Below are positions 1 to 8,612 of a stretch of DNA of 25,035 nt, in pieces. The DNA lies in the NCBI GenBank assembly GCA_003533405.1, contig DQDL01000099.1:1-25035 (forward strand), in the 5' to 3' direction. Source of the DNA: Clostridiales bacterium (GTDB lineage Bacteria > Bacillota > Clostridia > Oscillospirales > Oscillospiraceae). The position numbers and the translations under genes were made by a program. The notes beneath the pieces were generated by a model. The model was not told where the DNA came from and did no database searches. It saw only the letters and a list, made by a program, of their open reading frames with translations. Positions within the stretch are counted from its first letter, which is position 1; each line of letters begins with the position of its first letter.

Positions 1-1172
1 ACATCGTAAAAGCGCATGAGCAGCTGGCTCATGGTGGTTTTGCCGCCGCCGGAGGGGCCGATGAGCGCTAAGGTCTTACCCGGTTCGACCGTGATGCTCA
101 CATCGTGCAGCACCTCGGCCTTATCATAATTAAAGCTCACATGCCTGTATTCTACACGACCTTTTACTTTTGTCAAGCATTTTGCATCTTTTCTGTCATT
201 GAGCGTCGGCTCGGTGCGCATGAGCTCCAAAAAGCGCTCGAAGCCTGCCGTGCCCTGCATGTAAAGCTCGGCAAACTGCGCAAGCTTGCGGATGGGCGTG
301 ACGAAGGTCGTGACATACAGGGTGAAGGTCACAAGCTCGATGTAATTTAATGAGCCTCGCATCACGAGATAGCCGCCGAAGGCGATGACCGCAAGGGGCA
401 TGATGCTTAAGGTAAACTCCATGCCGCTCATGAACAGACCCATGGTATTGTAATACTCGGTCTTGGCGCTGCGGAACTTGTCGTTGGCGGCAAGGAACTT
501 GTCGTGCTCGAGCTCCTCGTTTGCGAAGGCCTTCGCCGTGCGGATGCCGGACACGCTGTTTTCCAGCGCCGAGAAGATGACGGCGGTCTTGCGCTTGACC
601 TCGATGTTGGCGTCACGCATTTTGATGCGCTGGCTCATAGTGAACCACAGGCACAGAGGAAGCAGGATAACGAGCACGAGCGTGAGCTTCACATTTATCG
701 TGAACATCAGAATTATTGCACCAATGATTGTCAGCGTGCAGATGACGATGTTCTCCGGCCCGTGGTGCGCAAGCTCGGTTATCTCAAACAGGTCGTTTGT
801 CAGCCGGCTCATCACCGTGCCGGTGCGGTTGCGGTCAAAGTAATCGAACGACAGCGTCTGCACATGGTCGAAAAGATCCTCACGCATCTGCGCCTCGATG
901 AGAACGCCCATGCGGTGGCCGACCACGGTGATAAAGTAGTAGCACAGACCCTTTAGGATATATGCGCCGAGCAAAATCGCCATGACGATGAAAAAGGTCT
1001 TGTACATGCTCTGCGGCAGGTAGGTCTGCATACTGTTTTTCGATATGTAGGGGAACAAAAGATCAATGGCCGACACCGCAACGGCGCAGGCCATGTCGAT
1101 GGCAAAAAGCTTCTTTTGCCCCATTATGTACGATACAAATACGGTAAGCGGTTTTTTAGTGTAGTCTTTCAT
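1..1172 (-). CDS. ABC exporter, fused permease/ATPase (3' end beyond window)
   Basis: The reading frame is open from the ATG at 1172 to the window edge, giving about 390 residues with no stop. The N-terminal ~300 residues are a typical type-I exporter membrane domain: hydrophobic segments near residues 20-45, 58-80, 138-180 and 250-275, and the coupling-helix region with QTLSFDYFDRNRTGTVMSRL. An ATPase domain follows, starting around VEYRHVSFNYDKAEVLHDV, with a complete Walker A, GPSGGGKTT, at about residues 372-380. The signature, Walker B and H-loop lie outside the window. This is a half-transporter working as a homo- or heterodimer in the cytoplasmic membrane; lipid, peptide and drug export are all possible and the substrate cannot be told. 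Its start codon overlaps the rnhA stop (ATGA), so it is probably translationally coupled to rnhA. Family is certain; specific function is not assigned. Confidence 0.93.
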   Translation of the reverse strand, partial: MKDYTKKPLTVFVSYIMGQKKLFAIDMACAVAVSAIDLLFPYISKNSMQTYLPQSMYKTFFIVMAILLGAYILKGLCYYFITVVGHRMGVLIEAQMREDLFDHVQTLSFDYFDRNRTGTVMSRLTNDLFEITELAHHGPENIVICTLTIIGAIILMFTINVKLTLVLVILLPLCLWFTMSQRIKMRDANIEVKRKTAVIFSALENSVSGIRTAKAFANEELEHDKFLAANDKFRSAKTEYYNTMGLFMSGMEFTLSIMPLAVIAFGGYLVMRGSLNYIELVTFTLYVTTFVTPIRKLAQFAELYMQGTAGFERFLELMRTEPTLNDRKDAKCLTKVKGRVEYRHVSFNYDKAEVLHDVSITVEPGKTLALIGPSGGGKTTMSQLLMRFYD

Positions 1173-1606
1173 TGAAATTTCATGCGTTCGGCGACGGCAA
1201 GCTCGTCGCAGCGGTTGTTGTACTCGTTCTCGGCGTGACCCTTGACCCAGTGGCAGCGCACCTCGTGCGTTTGACACAAATCAAGCAGCGTTTCCCACAG
1301 GTCGGTATTCAGCGCCGGTTTTTTGTCGGCCTTTTTCCAGCCGTTTTTGCGCCATGAAGCAGCCCAGCCCTTGCTGAGCGCATCGATGACATATTTTGAA
1401 TCGGAATAGAGCTCGACTATGCACGGCTCTTTCAGCGCCTTGAGCGCCGAGATGACGCCCGTGAGCTCCATGCGGTTGTTGGTGGTGCTCCTCTCGCCGC
1501 CGGACAGCTCCTTTGAGCGGCCGTTATAGCGCAAAATTGCACCCCAACCGCCCGGCCCGGGGTTTCCCGAGCAGGCGCCGTCGGTGTAGATGGTGACTGT
1601 TTTCAT
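1169..1606 (-). CDS. rnhA: Ribonuclease HI
   Basis: Endonuclease that cuts the RNA strand of RNA-DNA hybrids, removing primers and R-loops in the cytoplasm. The 145-residue protein has the normal bacterial RNase HI length and a complete active site: D9 in IYTDGACSGNPGPGGWG, E47 in NNRMEL, D69 in YSDSKYV, H124 in WVKGHAEN and D134 in NNRCDELA. It also keeps the basic-protrusion region with WRKNGWKK (residues 85-92), so it is the type with the handle for hybrid binding. The start has a modest AAGG ribosome binding site. The TGA stop shares the ATGA overlap with the ABC exporter start. Its position close to oriC is compatible with a role in clearing R-loops there, but that link is only inference. 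Confidence 0.96.
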   Translation of the reverse strand: MKTVTIYTDGACSGNPGPGGWGAILRYNGRSKELSGGERSTTNNRMELTGVISALKALKEPCIVELYSDSKYVIDALSKGWAASWRKNGWKKADKKPALNTDLWETLLDLCQTHEVRCHWVKGHAENEYNNRCDELAVAERMKFQ

Positions 1607-1650
1607 TAAATCAAAATTACCTTAAAATTTCTTGGTCGGAAAAGAGCCCG

Positions 1651-2097
1651 TCATAAATTAAATTTCCTTCTTAGGATGTTGTATTCATCCTTTTCTATAA
1701 GTCCGTTTTTGAGCATGCTCTTGAGCTGGCGTTCGAGCTTTTCCTCCTCGGTGAGGTTCTCGGAGAAGTGGTCGATGTCCTCGTGGTCGGAGGTATCGTG
1801 CTCGTCATCGTCGTACTCGGCGAGCTTCTTCATCTCGGTCATGACCTTGGAAAGGCCGGTCTTTGCGCCGGTTTTGATATCCTCACGGGTGATATCCGCC
1901 GTGCCGCCCTCTTTCTCCTGACGCTTTTTTGCGGCGTTAGCTGCATAGATAATAACGCCGATAACGGCGGCAATGACCAGAATGCCGAAGATGCCGGGGA
2001 AATCGTCGCCTAAAAAGACCATAATGGCGATCACAAACGCAATTATCCCGCCAATGGACGAGCCCTTCTTTTCGTTTTTGTTGTTGTTATTATCCAT
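1651..2097 (-). CDS. Small SHOCT-domain membrane protein
   Basis: A 148-residue protein of unknown function. Residues 1-12 are Asn/Lys rich (MDNNNNKNEKKG). Two hydrophobic segments follow at about 14-29 and 33-54, separated by a short Gly/Asp/Pro turn. Next is a charged linker with an acidic and His-rich stretch (about 94-112). The C-terminal 30 residues, from EEKLERQLKSMLKNGLI to RRKFNL, match the SHOCT pattern: a short amphipathic helix, a GLI turn, then an E/D-rich second helix. SHOCT domains occur at the ends of many unrelated bacterial proteins and are thought to mediate oligomerisation. GGAG eight bases before ATG 2097 supports the start. It lies 44 bp upstream of rnhA on the same strand and may be cotranscribed. 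The function is unknown. Confidence 0.85.
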   Translation of the reverse strand: MDNNNNKNEKKGSSIGGIIAFVIAIMVFLGDDFPGIFGILVIAAVIGVIIYAANAAKKRQEKEGGTADITREDIKTGAKTGLSKVMTEMKKLAEYDDDEHDTSDHEDIDHFSENLTEEEKLERQLKSMLKNGLIEKDEYNILRRKFNL

Positions 2098-2141
2098 ATT
2101 CCCAGCTCCTTTTCTAGAGTGTGGCTTGAATATTTTTCAAA

Positions 2142-2221
2142 CTTTTCTTTGTTTCGCCAAAAGAAAAGTTACAAAAGAAACGCGACCAAAGGCGTTTAAC
2201 CACCCTTTGGAATCCCGGTAC
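2142..2221 (+). repeat. Left arm of inverted repeat
   Basis: Imperfect inverted copy of 2576-2655. It contains an 11-bp perfect hairpin (AACTTTTCTTT at 2140-2150 with AAAGAAAAGTT at 2160-2170) and a CCAAAGG/CCTTTGG stem near 2187-2210. Confidence 0.8.
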
Positions 2222-2575
2222 GGGGTATCGGTGCACCGGTCGATTTCACTGCGGAGGTTTAATCCTCTGCGAGTAGTCGTTATTGCGTCCGTTTAACGGA
2301 CTGCGTCAGTCGGGCAGGTGCGATTAGTTTGCAGTGCGCCGATAGGTTGGTGTGCCAACTGCGTTTCGGTACGCAGCTTGAATTGAAGTTTGGAATTTCT
2401 GATTAAAAACAAAGCTTTAGTTTAGTTTAGTTTGCAGCTAAAAAAGCCGCAATTTTGCGTTCATCTTTCTGCACATGAAGCCATGTACAGGCTTAACAAA
2501 GTGGGGCAGCGTTCACTCTAAGGGGTATGCACCGATGAGGGCAACGCAGATAGACAGAATGTCGGCAAATTTTCT

Positions 2576-2655
2576 GTGCCGGGTTTCCAAAGGGCGGCTA
2601 AGCGCCTTTGGTTGCGTTTCTTTTGCTGCTTTTCTTTCGGCAACACAAAGAAAAG
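2576..2655 (-). repeat. Right arm of inverted repeat
   Basis: Inverted copy of the left arm. Its hairpin is CTGCTTTTCTTT (2626-2637) with AAAGAAAAGCAG (2647-2658). The outer base pairs differ from the left arm on both sides of the stem, so pairing is kept although the sequence changed. The CCAAAGG/CCTTTGG stem is also present. Confidence 0.8.
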
Positions 2656-2715
2656 CAGATAAATGTCAGCGCACCTATGGCTTAGTCCGCACTTTGGTAT
2701 AAAAAGCTTAGTTTT

Positions 2716-5217
2716 TTACTCTTCGGTAGTCTCTGTTTCAGTCTCGGCTGCTTCTTCCGCTTCTTCCTTATCGGTGAGAGCAATCGAAATCACCTTCGCT
2801 TCGCCGTTCAGGCGCATTACCCGCACGCCCTGCGTGCTTCTGCCGAGGACGGAGATGCTGGCAATATCCATGCGGATTATCGTGCCGTCGTCGGCGATGA
2901 CCAAAAGGTCGTCACTGCCCGAGACCACCTTGACATCGGCGACATTGCCGGTCTTTTCGGTGATGTTGTAGTTTTTAAGTCCCATGCCGCCACGGTTCTG
3001 CACCGTGTATTCGCCTACCTCGGTGCGCTTGCCGTAGCCGTTTTCGGTTATCGAAAGAAGCGTTAACCCAGCGTCTGCAATGCCCGCACCGGCGACATGG
3101 TCGCCGTCACGGAGCCTTATGCCTCGCACGCCGACTGCGTCACGACCCATGCTGCGGGCATCGTTCTCGTCAAAGCAGATGGCCATGCCGCCGTGGGTTG
3201 CGATGAGTATCTTCTTCGTGCCGTCGGTCTGCAAAACGGTCATCAGCTCGTCGCCCTCGTCGAGCGTGAGCGCACGGATGCCGTTGGAGCGGATGTTCTT
3301 GAACAGCGACTGCGCAGTGCGCTTGACCGTGCCGTCACGGGTGATGAACATGAGGTAGCTGTCCTCCTCGATGCCTCGGCCGGCGATCATTGCGCTGACC
3401 TTTTCGCCCGGCTCGATGGGGAGGATGTTGACGATATTCGAGCCTCTCGCCGTTCTGCCGGCCTCGGGGATGCGGTAGCCCTTGCGGACATAGACCTTGC
3501 CCCGGTTTGTGAAGAACAAAATGCTGTCGTGGGTAGATGCGGTGAACACGGTATCGACATAGTCCTCGTCACGGGTCGCCATTGCACGCACGCCCTTGCC
3601 GCCTCTGCCCTGAGCACGGTATTCGCTTGCGGGCAGGCGCTTGATATAGCCGTTGTGGGTGAGGGTGTAGACGCAGTCCTGCTCCTCGATGAGATCCTCG
3701 ATATCTATCTCGTCCTCGACATCCTGTATCTCGGTGCGGCGGTCGTCGCCGTACCTGTCACGGATGGCGATAAGCTCGGTTTTGAGCACTGCCTTTATCT
3801 TCTCGGGGTCTGCAAGCAGGTCTTTATAATACGCTATCTTCTCCTCAAGCTCCTTATACTCGGTCTCTAACTTCTCACGGTCAAGACCCTGCAAAGCTTT
3901 AAGACGCATATCGAGTATCGCCTGAGCCTGAATATCGTCAAGGCCGAAGCGGGTCATAAGATTCTGCTTTGCGTCATCGTAGCTGTTTCTTATGATGTGG
4001 ATGACCTCGTCGATGTTGTCCTGCGCAATTAGCAGACCTTCCAGCAGATGCGCTCTCTCCTCGGCCTTGCGCAGGTCAAACTTCGTTCTGCGCACGATGA
4101 GCTCCTCTTGGAAAGTAAGATATTCATCGATGATGTGGCGCAGGTTGAGTATCTTCGGCTGGGTCTGATTATTTACAAGAGCCAGCATGATTATCGAGAA
4201 ATTGGACTGAAGCTGCGTCTGCATGTAAAGCTTATTGAGCACGACCTGCGGGTTTGCGTCACGCTTTAGCTCAATGACGACACGCATACCGTTGCGGTCG
4301 GTCTCGTCACGCAGGTCGGATATGCCCTCAAGGCGCTTTTCCTTGACCTGCTCGGCAATGGTGCGGACAAGCTGGCGCTTATTGACCTGATACGGAAGCT
4401 CGGAGACGATTATGCGGATGCGGTCCTTGCCGAACTCCTCAAACTCGCAGCGGGCACGCACCGTGACCTTGCCGCGGCCGGTGGCGTAGGCCTGACGGAT
4501 GCCGCTTCTGCCCATAATAATACCCTTGGTCGGGAAGTCCGGACCCTGAACATACTGCATGAGCTCGGAAACTGTCGCCTCGGGGTTATCCAGAACGCAG
4601 ACGCAGGCGTCGATGACCTCACGCAGGTTGTGCGGCGGGATATTCGTCGCCATGCCGACGGCGATACCCGACGAGCCGTTGACCAAAAGGTTCGGGAAGC
4701 GGGAGGGGAGCACACGGGGCTCTTTTCTCGTCTCGTCGAAGTTGGGGTCCCAGTCGACGGTGTCCTTTGCGATATCACGCAGCATCTCGTCGGCAATGCG
4801 GCTCATCCTCGCCTCGGTGTATCGGTAAGCGGCAGGGGGGTCGCCGTCAACGGAGCCGAAGTTGCCGTGACCGTCAACGAGCATATAGCGCATGGAGAAA
4901 TTCTGCGCCAGTCTGACCATTGCATCGTATACCGATGCGTCGCCGTGGGGGTGGTAGCGACCGAGCACATCGCCGACGCAGGTAGCCGATTTCTTAAACG
5001 GCTTGTCGCTGGTCAGACCGTCCTCGTACAGGGCGTAAAGTATTCTGCGGTGAACGGGCTTTAAGCCGTCACGCACATCGGGCAGCGCACGGCCGACGAT
5101 GACGCTCATCGCATAGTCTATATAGCTTGTCTGCATCTCGCTGACAAGCTCGGATTCCGTTATTACCTGATTGGGAAACGCTATATCCTCAGGCTTATAA
5201 TCTCTGTTATGTGCCAT
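2716..5217 (-). CDS. gyrA: DNA gyrase subunit A
   Basis: Breakage-reunion subunit of gyrase; with GyrB it introduces negative supercoils using ATP. At 833 residues it is full length. Residues 50-57 (DGLKPVHR) open the catalytic domain, and the active-site tyrosine is Y133 in AAYRYTEARM. The GyrA box, QGRGGKG, lies in the C-terminal beta-pinwheel, which is needed for wrapping and separates gyrase from Topo IV. The last ~17 residues are an acidic tail rich in E and T. The quinolone-determining segment reads HPHGDASVYDAM: the position of E. coli Ser83 is Ala94, while Asp87 is kept as D98. It lies 13 bp downstream of gyrB, surely in one operon; a strong AGGTGAAAGC-type site precedes ATG 5217. No clear terminator follows; the next feature is the structured inverted-repeat element. 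Confidence 0.98.
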   Translation of the reverse strand: MAHNRDYKPEDIAFPNQVITESELVSEMQTSYIDYAMSVIVGRALPDVRDGLKPVHRRILYALYEDGLTSDKPFKKSATCVGDVLGRYHPHGDASVYDAMVRLAQNFSMRYMLVDGHGNFGSVDGDPPAAYRYTEARMSRIADEMLRDIAKDTVDWDPNFDETRKEPRVLPSRFPNLLVNGSSGIAVGMATNIPPHNLREVIDACVCVLDNPEATVSELMQYVQGPDFPTKGIIMGRSGIRQAYATGRGKVTVRARCEFEEFGKDRIRIIVSELPYQVNKRQLVRTIAEQVKEKRLEGISDLRDETDRNGMRVVIELKRDANPQVVLNKLYMQTQLQSNFSIIMLALVNNQTQPKILNLRHIIDEYLTFQEELIVRRTKFDLRKAEERAHLLEGLLIAQDNIDEVIHIIRNSYDDAKQNLMTRFGLDDIQAQAILDMRLKALQGLDREKLETEYKELEEKIAYYKDLLADPEKIKAVLKTELIAIRDRYGDDRRTEIQDVEDEIDIEDLIEEQDCVYTLTHNGYIKRLPASEYRAQGRGGKGVRAMATRDEDYVDTVFTASTHDSILFFTNRGKVYVRKGYRIPEAGRTARGSNIVNILPIEPGEKVSAMIAGRGIEEDSYLMFITRDGTVKRTAQSLFKNIRSNGIRALTLDEGDELMTVLQTDGTKKILIATHGGMAICFDENDARSMGRDAVGVRGIRLRDGDHVAGAGIADAGLTLLSITENGYGKRTEVGEYTVQNRGGMGLKNYNITEKTGNVADVKVVSGSDDLLVIADDGTIIRMDIASISVLGRSTQGVRVMRLNGEAKVISIALTDKEEAEEAAETETETTEE

Positions 5218-5230
5218 CAGCTTTCACCTC

Positions 5231-7162
5231 TTAAATGTCCAGATTGACGACATATTTTGCGTTGGACTCTATCCACGCACGCCTCGGCTCGACCTCTTCA
5301 CCCATTAAAATGGTGAACACCTCGTCGGCACGGAGCGCATCGTCAAGAGTTATCCTGCGCAGCGAGCGCTTTTCCGGATCCATGGTGGTCTCCCACAGCT
5401 CGTGCGGGTCCATCTCGCCAAGACCCTTGAAGCGGGAAATATCGACCTTGGCATTGGCGTTGTCGCCCCTGAGCTCGGCGGAGATCCTGTCTCGCTCCTC
5501 GTCCGAGTATGCGACCTTGACGGTCTTGCCCCTCGTGAGCTTATAAAGCGGCGGCACGGCGGAATAGACATAGCCGTTATCTATGAGCGGACGCATGTAG
5601 CGGAAGAAGAAGGTCAGAAGCAGCGTGCGGATATGCGAGCCGTCAACATCGGCATCGGCCATGATGATTATCTTGTGATAGCGCAGCTTTTCGATGTTGA
5701 ACTCATCGCCTATGCCTGCGCCCAGCGCAACGATGAGGGGGTAGAGCTTATCGTTGCCGTAAATTTTGTCGGCTCTTGCCTTTTCGACATTGAGCATCTT
5801 GCCCCACATGGCGAGGATGGCTTGGAACCTTGAGTCTCTGCCCTGAATTGCCGAGCCTGCTGCCGAGTCGCCCTCGACGATGTAAATTTCGCAAAGGCTC
5901 GGGTCACGCTCGTTGCAGTCCTGAAGCTTATCCGGCATCTGACCGGACTCAAGACCGGTCTTGCGGCGCACCGATTCTCTTGCCTTTCTTGCGGCTTCCC
6001 TTGCACGGGAGGCGGTCATCGCCTTTTCGATTATCGCCTTGCCGACTGCGGGGTTTTCCTCCAAAAACTGCTCCAGTTTATCCGAAACGACGCTGTCAAC
6101 AAGCGTTCTCATCTCGGAGTTGCCGAGCTTTGCCTTGGTCTGACCTTCAAACTGCGGCTCTGTGAGCTTGACGGAAATTATCGCCGTCATGCCCTCACGG
6201 CAGTCCTCGCCCGTGAGCTTATCGTCGTTTTTAAGAAGGCCGACTTTAATGCCGTAGGCGTTTAATACACGGGTGAGCGCAGTGCGGAAGCCCGTCTCGT
6301 GCATGCCGCCCTCGGGGGTGTGGATATTGTTTGCAAAGGAGACTATTATCTCGTTATAGCTGTCGTTATACTGGAGCGCTATCTCGGCCTCGGAGTCGTC
6401 ACGCTCGCCCTTCATATAGATAACATCGTTGTGCAGGGGGGTCTTATTCTGGTTAATGAAGCTTACAAACTCACGGATGCCGCCCTCGTAGCACATCTCG
6501 TCTTTTTGCTCCTTGCCCTCACGCTTATCCTCGGTGGAGATATACAGGCCGCCGTTTAAGAAAGCCTGCTCACGCATGCGGGTGTGCAGAACATCGTAAT
6601 CGTAAACCGTCTCCTCAAACATCTCGGGGTCGGGCTTGAAGCGAACGGTCGTGCCGGTGCGGTCGGTGTCGCCTATAATGCGCATCTCCTGCGTGATGTG
6701 GCCTCGTGAAAAGCGCATTTCGTATATCTTGCCGTTTTTGTGAACCTGAACTATGAGCCATTCACTCATGGCGTTGACGACCGATGCACCAACGCCGTGC
6801 AGGCCGCCGGAGACCTTGTAGCCCCCGCCGCCGAACTTGCCGCCTGCGTGCAGCACGGTGAAAACGACCTCAAGTGCGCTCTTGCCGGTCTGCTCCTGAA
6901 TGTCTACGGGGATGCCTCGGCCGTTATCGGCGACGGAGATGACATTGCCGGGCTCTATGACGACCTCAATGCGGTCGCAGTAGCCTGCAAGCGCTTCATC
7001 GATGGAGTTATCGACAATTTCGTACACAAGGTGGTGCAGACCCGACGATGAGGTCGAGCCGATGTACATGCCCGGGCGCTTGCGAACGGCCTCCAGACCC
7101 TCGAGCACCTGTATCTGTGATGCGTCGTATTCCTGTGTTATCTTTTCGTTTATTTCAGACAT
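5231..7162 (-). CDS. gyrB: DNA gyrase subunit B
   Basis: ATPase subunit of gyrase, 643 residues, the usual Gram-positive length without the proteobacterial insertion. GHKL ATPase: catalytic E48 and N52 in YEIVDNSIDEA, DNGRGIP at 79-85, and the lid with GGGGYKVSGGLHGVG at about 111-125. The transducer domain follows. The Toprim domain has E430 in EGDSA and the metal-binding D503/D505/D507 in MADADVDGSH. The C terminus ends in NAKYVVNLDI, matching the conserved GyrB ending. Two departures in the Toprim region stand out: the usual EGDSAGGSAK is EGDSAAGSAI (A435, I439), and PLKGK is AMWGK (W453). The start at 7162 has an AAAGG site about 13 bases upstream. An 89-bp gap separates it from remB and could hold its own promoter. 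Confidence 0.98.
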   Translation of the reverse strand: MSEINEKITQEYDASQIQVLEGLEAVRKRPGMYIGSTSSSGLHHLVYEIVDNSIDEALAGYCDRIEVVIEPGNVISVADNGRGIPVDIQEQTGKSALEVVFTVLHAGGKFGGGGYKVSGGLHGVGASVVNAMSEWLIVQVHKNGKIYEMRFSRGHITQEMRIIGDTDRTGTTVRFKPDPEMFEETVYDYDVLHTRMREQAFLNGGLYISTEDKREGKEQKDEMCYEGGIREFVSFINQNKTPLHNDVIYMKGERDDSEAEIALQYNDSYNEIIVSFANNIHTPEGGMHETGFRTALTRVLNAYGIKVGLLKNDDKLTGEDCREGMTAIISVKLTEPQFEGQTKAKLGNSEMRTLVDSVVSDKLEQFLEENPAVGKAIIEKAMTASRAREAARKARESVRRKTGLESGQMPDKLQDCNERDPSLCEIYIVEGDSAAGSAIQGRDSRFQAILAMWGKMLNVEKARADKIYGNDKLYPLIVALGAGIGDEFNIEKLRYHKIIIMADADVDGSHIRTLLLTFFFRYMRPLIDNGYVYSAVPPLYKLTRGKTVKVAYSDEERDRISAELRGDNANAKVDISRFKGLGEMDPHELWETTMDPEKRSLRRITLDDALRADEVFTILMGEEVEPRRAWIESNAKYVVNLDI

Positions 7163-7218
7163 AGAAAAATCTCGCCTTTCAAAATAGTTCTCTCATATAT
7201 AGACTGCATTTGATTAAA

Positions 7219-7240
7219 ACTTGTATGTTTGCGTACAAGT
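7219..7240. repeat. Inverted repeat between remB and gyrB
   Basis: Nine-base arms ACTTGTATG and CGTACAAGT around TTTG; 8 of 9 pairs match. Read on the minus strand the stem is followed by TTTTAAT, so it could be a weak remB terminator. It could equally be an operator for gyrB transcription, since it lies 57-78 bp upstream of gyrB. The sequence alone does not decide. Confidence 0.5.
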
Positions 7241-7251
7241 AAAATTTAAAT

Positions 7252-7512
7252 TTAATAAATTTTATTTTCGTTTGCACGCTTCAGCAGCGTCTGTGTCGCC
7301 ATCTGGCTTAAATACACCCGCACGCCGTCGGAGTCCCGGCAGACAACGAACGACTTGGGTATATCCTCGGCGACATTGATGACCTGCCCCGACTTTTCCG
7401 CCGCCGTGAGGTATTTTCTCGTAATATGCGACTGGCTTGTGTTGTCAAGGTCGAAAACGCCCACGATGCTCTCCGTGGGTACGACCGCTCCCGAGCCTAA
7501 ATGCAGATACAT
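7252..7512 (-). CDS. remB: RemA/RemB-family regulatory protein (DUF370, YaaB-like)
   Basis: An 86-residue protein that starts MYLHLGSGAVVPTESIVGVF and includes PKSFVVCRDSDGVRVYLS, matching the YaaB/RemB family (DUF370). It sits in the same slot as B. subtilis yaaB/remB, between recF and gyrB. In B. subtilis RemA and RemB activate biofilm-matrix operons, and RemA binds DNA as an oligomeric ring; what RemB-type proteins do in Clostridia is not established. Its ATG overlaps the recF stop by one base (TGATG), implying translational coupling. The C terminus (TLLKRANENKIY) is slightly longer than in B. subtilis. Family assignment rests on sequence pattern plus gene order and is secure; the regulatory target is unknown. 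Confidence 0.9.
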   Translation of the reverse strand: MYLHLGSGAVVPTESIVGVFDLDNTSQSHITRKYLTAAEKSGQVINVAEDIPKSFVVCRDSDGVRVYLSQMATQTLLKRANENKIY

Positions 7513-8612
7513 CAGCGTATCCTGCCTTTCTCGACATGCATCACCTTGCCGCCGGTGCGCTTGGAAATGCCCTCGTCCTCGCAGCAGGTGATGAGCGTTT
7601 GTCCGCCGCCGATGCGGTTGAGGACAAATTCCTGACGGCGCATATCCAATTCGCTCAGCACATCGTCCAGCAGCAAGACAGGGTACTCGCCCGTTTCGTC
7701 AAGGTAAATTTCACGCTCGGCAAGCTTAATGGATAATGCCGCCGTCCTCGTCTGACCCTGACTTGCAAAGCTGCGGGCGTTCTGACCGTTTATCGTGATG
7801 ATAAGGTCGTCCTTGTGAGCGCCGGTCAAACACTGCTGAGACTCAATTTCCGCCGTGCGGTGGCGCTCTTGATGCTCGCACAGGTCGTAGAATATCTCCT
7901 GCGCCGGACCGAGCGGATTTCTGACCGACGACACGGTGCTGTATTCTATCCCGAGCCTTTCGCCCGCACCGGAGAACTCGCCGTGTATCGGCGCTGCCTC
8001 CTCCCGCAGGCGTTCAATAAAGGCTGCCCTATATCTAATTAACTGCGCAGAATATCTGCACATCCCGTCGGAAAAATCGTCGAGCGTATCTAATAATGAC
8101 GGCTTTTCCCGCCAGTCCTTTAATATGCGGGTCTTGTTCTCGTACAGCTTATTAAACTGCGAAAGATACTCGGCATAGCGGGGGCGGATCTGGCTTATGG
8201 CATTGTCCATGAGCCGCCGCCGTGCCGCCGCACCCTCTTTGATTAGGTTTAGGTCGTCCGGCGAAAACAGCACCGCCGTCAGCGTTCCGGCAAGCTCGGT
8301 CGCCGTTTTTTTTACGGAATTGACCGTTATCTGCTTGCGCACGCCGTTTCGCATGACTATGCGCACGGTCTGCTCCCGCTCGTGGCTGACTATATCCGCC
8401 AATATCTCCGCACGGTCGCAGCCGAAGCCGATAAGCTCACGGTCAAAGCGGGTGCGAAAGCTCCTGCCTGCGGCCAAAATATACACCGCTTCGAGAAGAT
8501 TCGTCTTGCCCTGCGCATTTTCGCCGTATATAACATTCGTGCCGGGGGAAAGCTCCGCCGTCTCGAAGTCGTAGTTGCGAAAGCCGTTGAGGGCTATCCT
8601 GTTAACTCTCAT
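7512..8612 (-). CDS. recF: DNA replication and repair protein RecF
   Basis: SMC-like ATPase that loads RecA at single-strand gaps together with RecO and RecR. The 366-residue length is typical. The N terminus MRVNRIALNGFRNYDFETAE is the family signature. Walker A is GENAQGKTN at about residues 30-38, the ABC-type signature lies near RSFASQGQTRTAALSIKLAE, and Walker B is LLLDDVLSELD. The start codon is in an ATGA overlap with the yaaA stop, and the stop overlaps the remB start by one base. It therefore belongs to a tightly coupled dnaN-yaaA-recF-remB transcript. Nothing is missing from the expected motifs. Confidence 0.97.
   Translation of the reverse strand: MRVNRIALNGFRNYDFETAELSPGTNVIYGENAQGKTNLLEAVYILAAGRSFRTRFDRELIGFGCDRAEILADIVSHEREQTVRIVMRNGVRKQITVNSVKKTATELAGTLTAVLFSPDDLNLIKEGAAARRRLMDNAISQIRPRYAEYLSQFNKLYENKTRILKDWREKPSLLDTLDDFSDGMCRYSAQLIRYRAAFIERLREEAAPIHGEFSGAGERLGIEYSTVSSVRNPLGPAQEIFYDLCEHQERHRTAEIESQQCLTGAHKDDLIITINGQNARSFASQGQTRTAALSIKLAEREIYLDETGEYPVLLLDDVLSELDMRRQEFVLNRIGGGQTLITCCEDEGISKRTGGKVMHVEKGRIR

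Larger units (their letters stand above)
2140..2658. repeat. Structured non-coding element with ~80-bp inverted-repeat arms
   Basis: The 618 bp between gyrA and the SHOCT gene hold no convincing gene. Two arms, 2142-2221 and 2576-2655, are inverted copies (about 68 of 80 positions by hand, no gaps) around a ~354-bp core. Each arm contains its own hairpins. The core also has short stems: GCGGAGG/CCTCTGC near 2250-2270, GTCCG/CGGAC near 2288-2302 and CTGCGT/ACGCAG near 2358-2376. It also has a TTTAG x3 tract at 2416-2430. No transposase, obvious target duplication or terminator T-run was found. It could be a MITE-like or intergenic repeat element, or a structured RNA downstream of gyrA. I do not recognise the family. 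Confidence 0.72.

Noticed and set aside
2475..2702. Open frame of 75 codons inside the inverted-repeat element
   Set aside because: It runs through a hairpin arm, has no ribosome binding site and is explained by the repeat sequence.
7163..7251. A defined gyrB promoter with -35 and -10
   Set aside because: Several AT-rich hexamers can be paired at different spacings; none is clearly better, so only the inverted repeat is reported.
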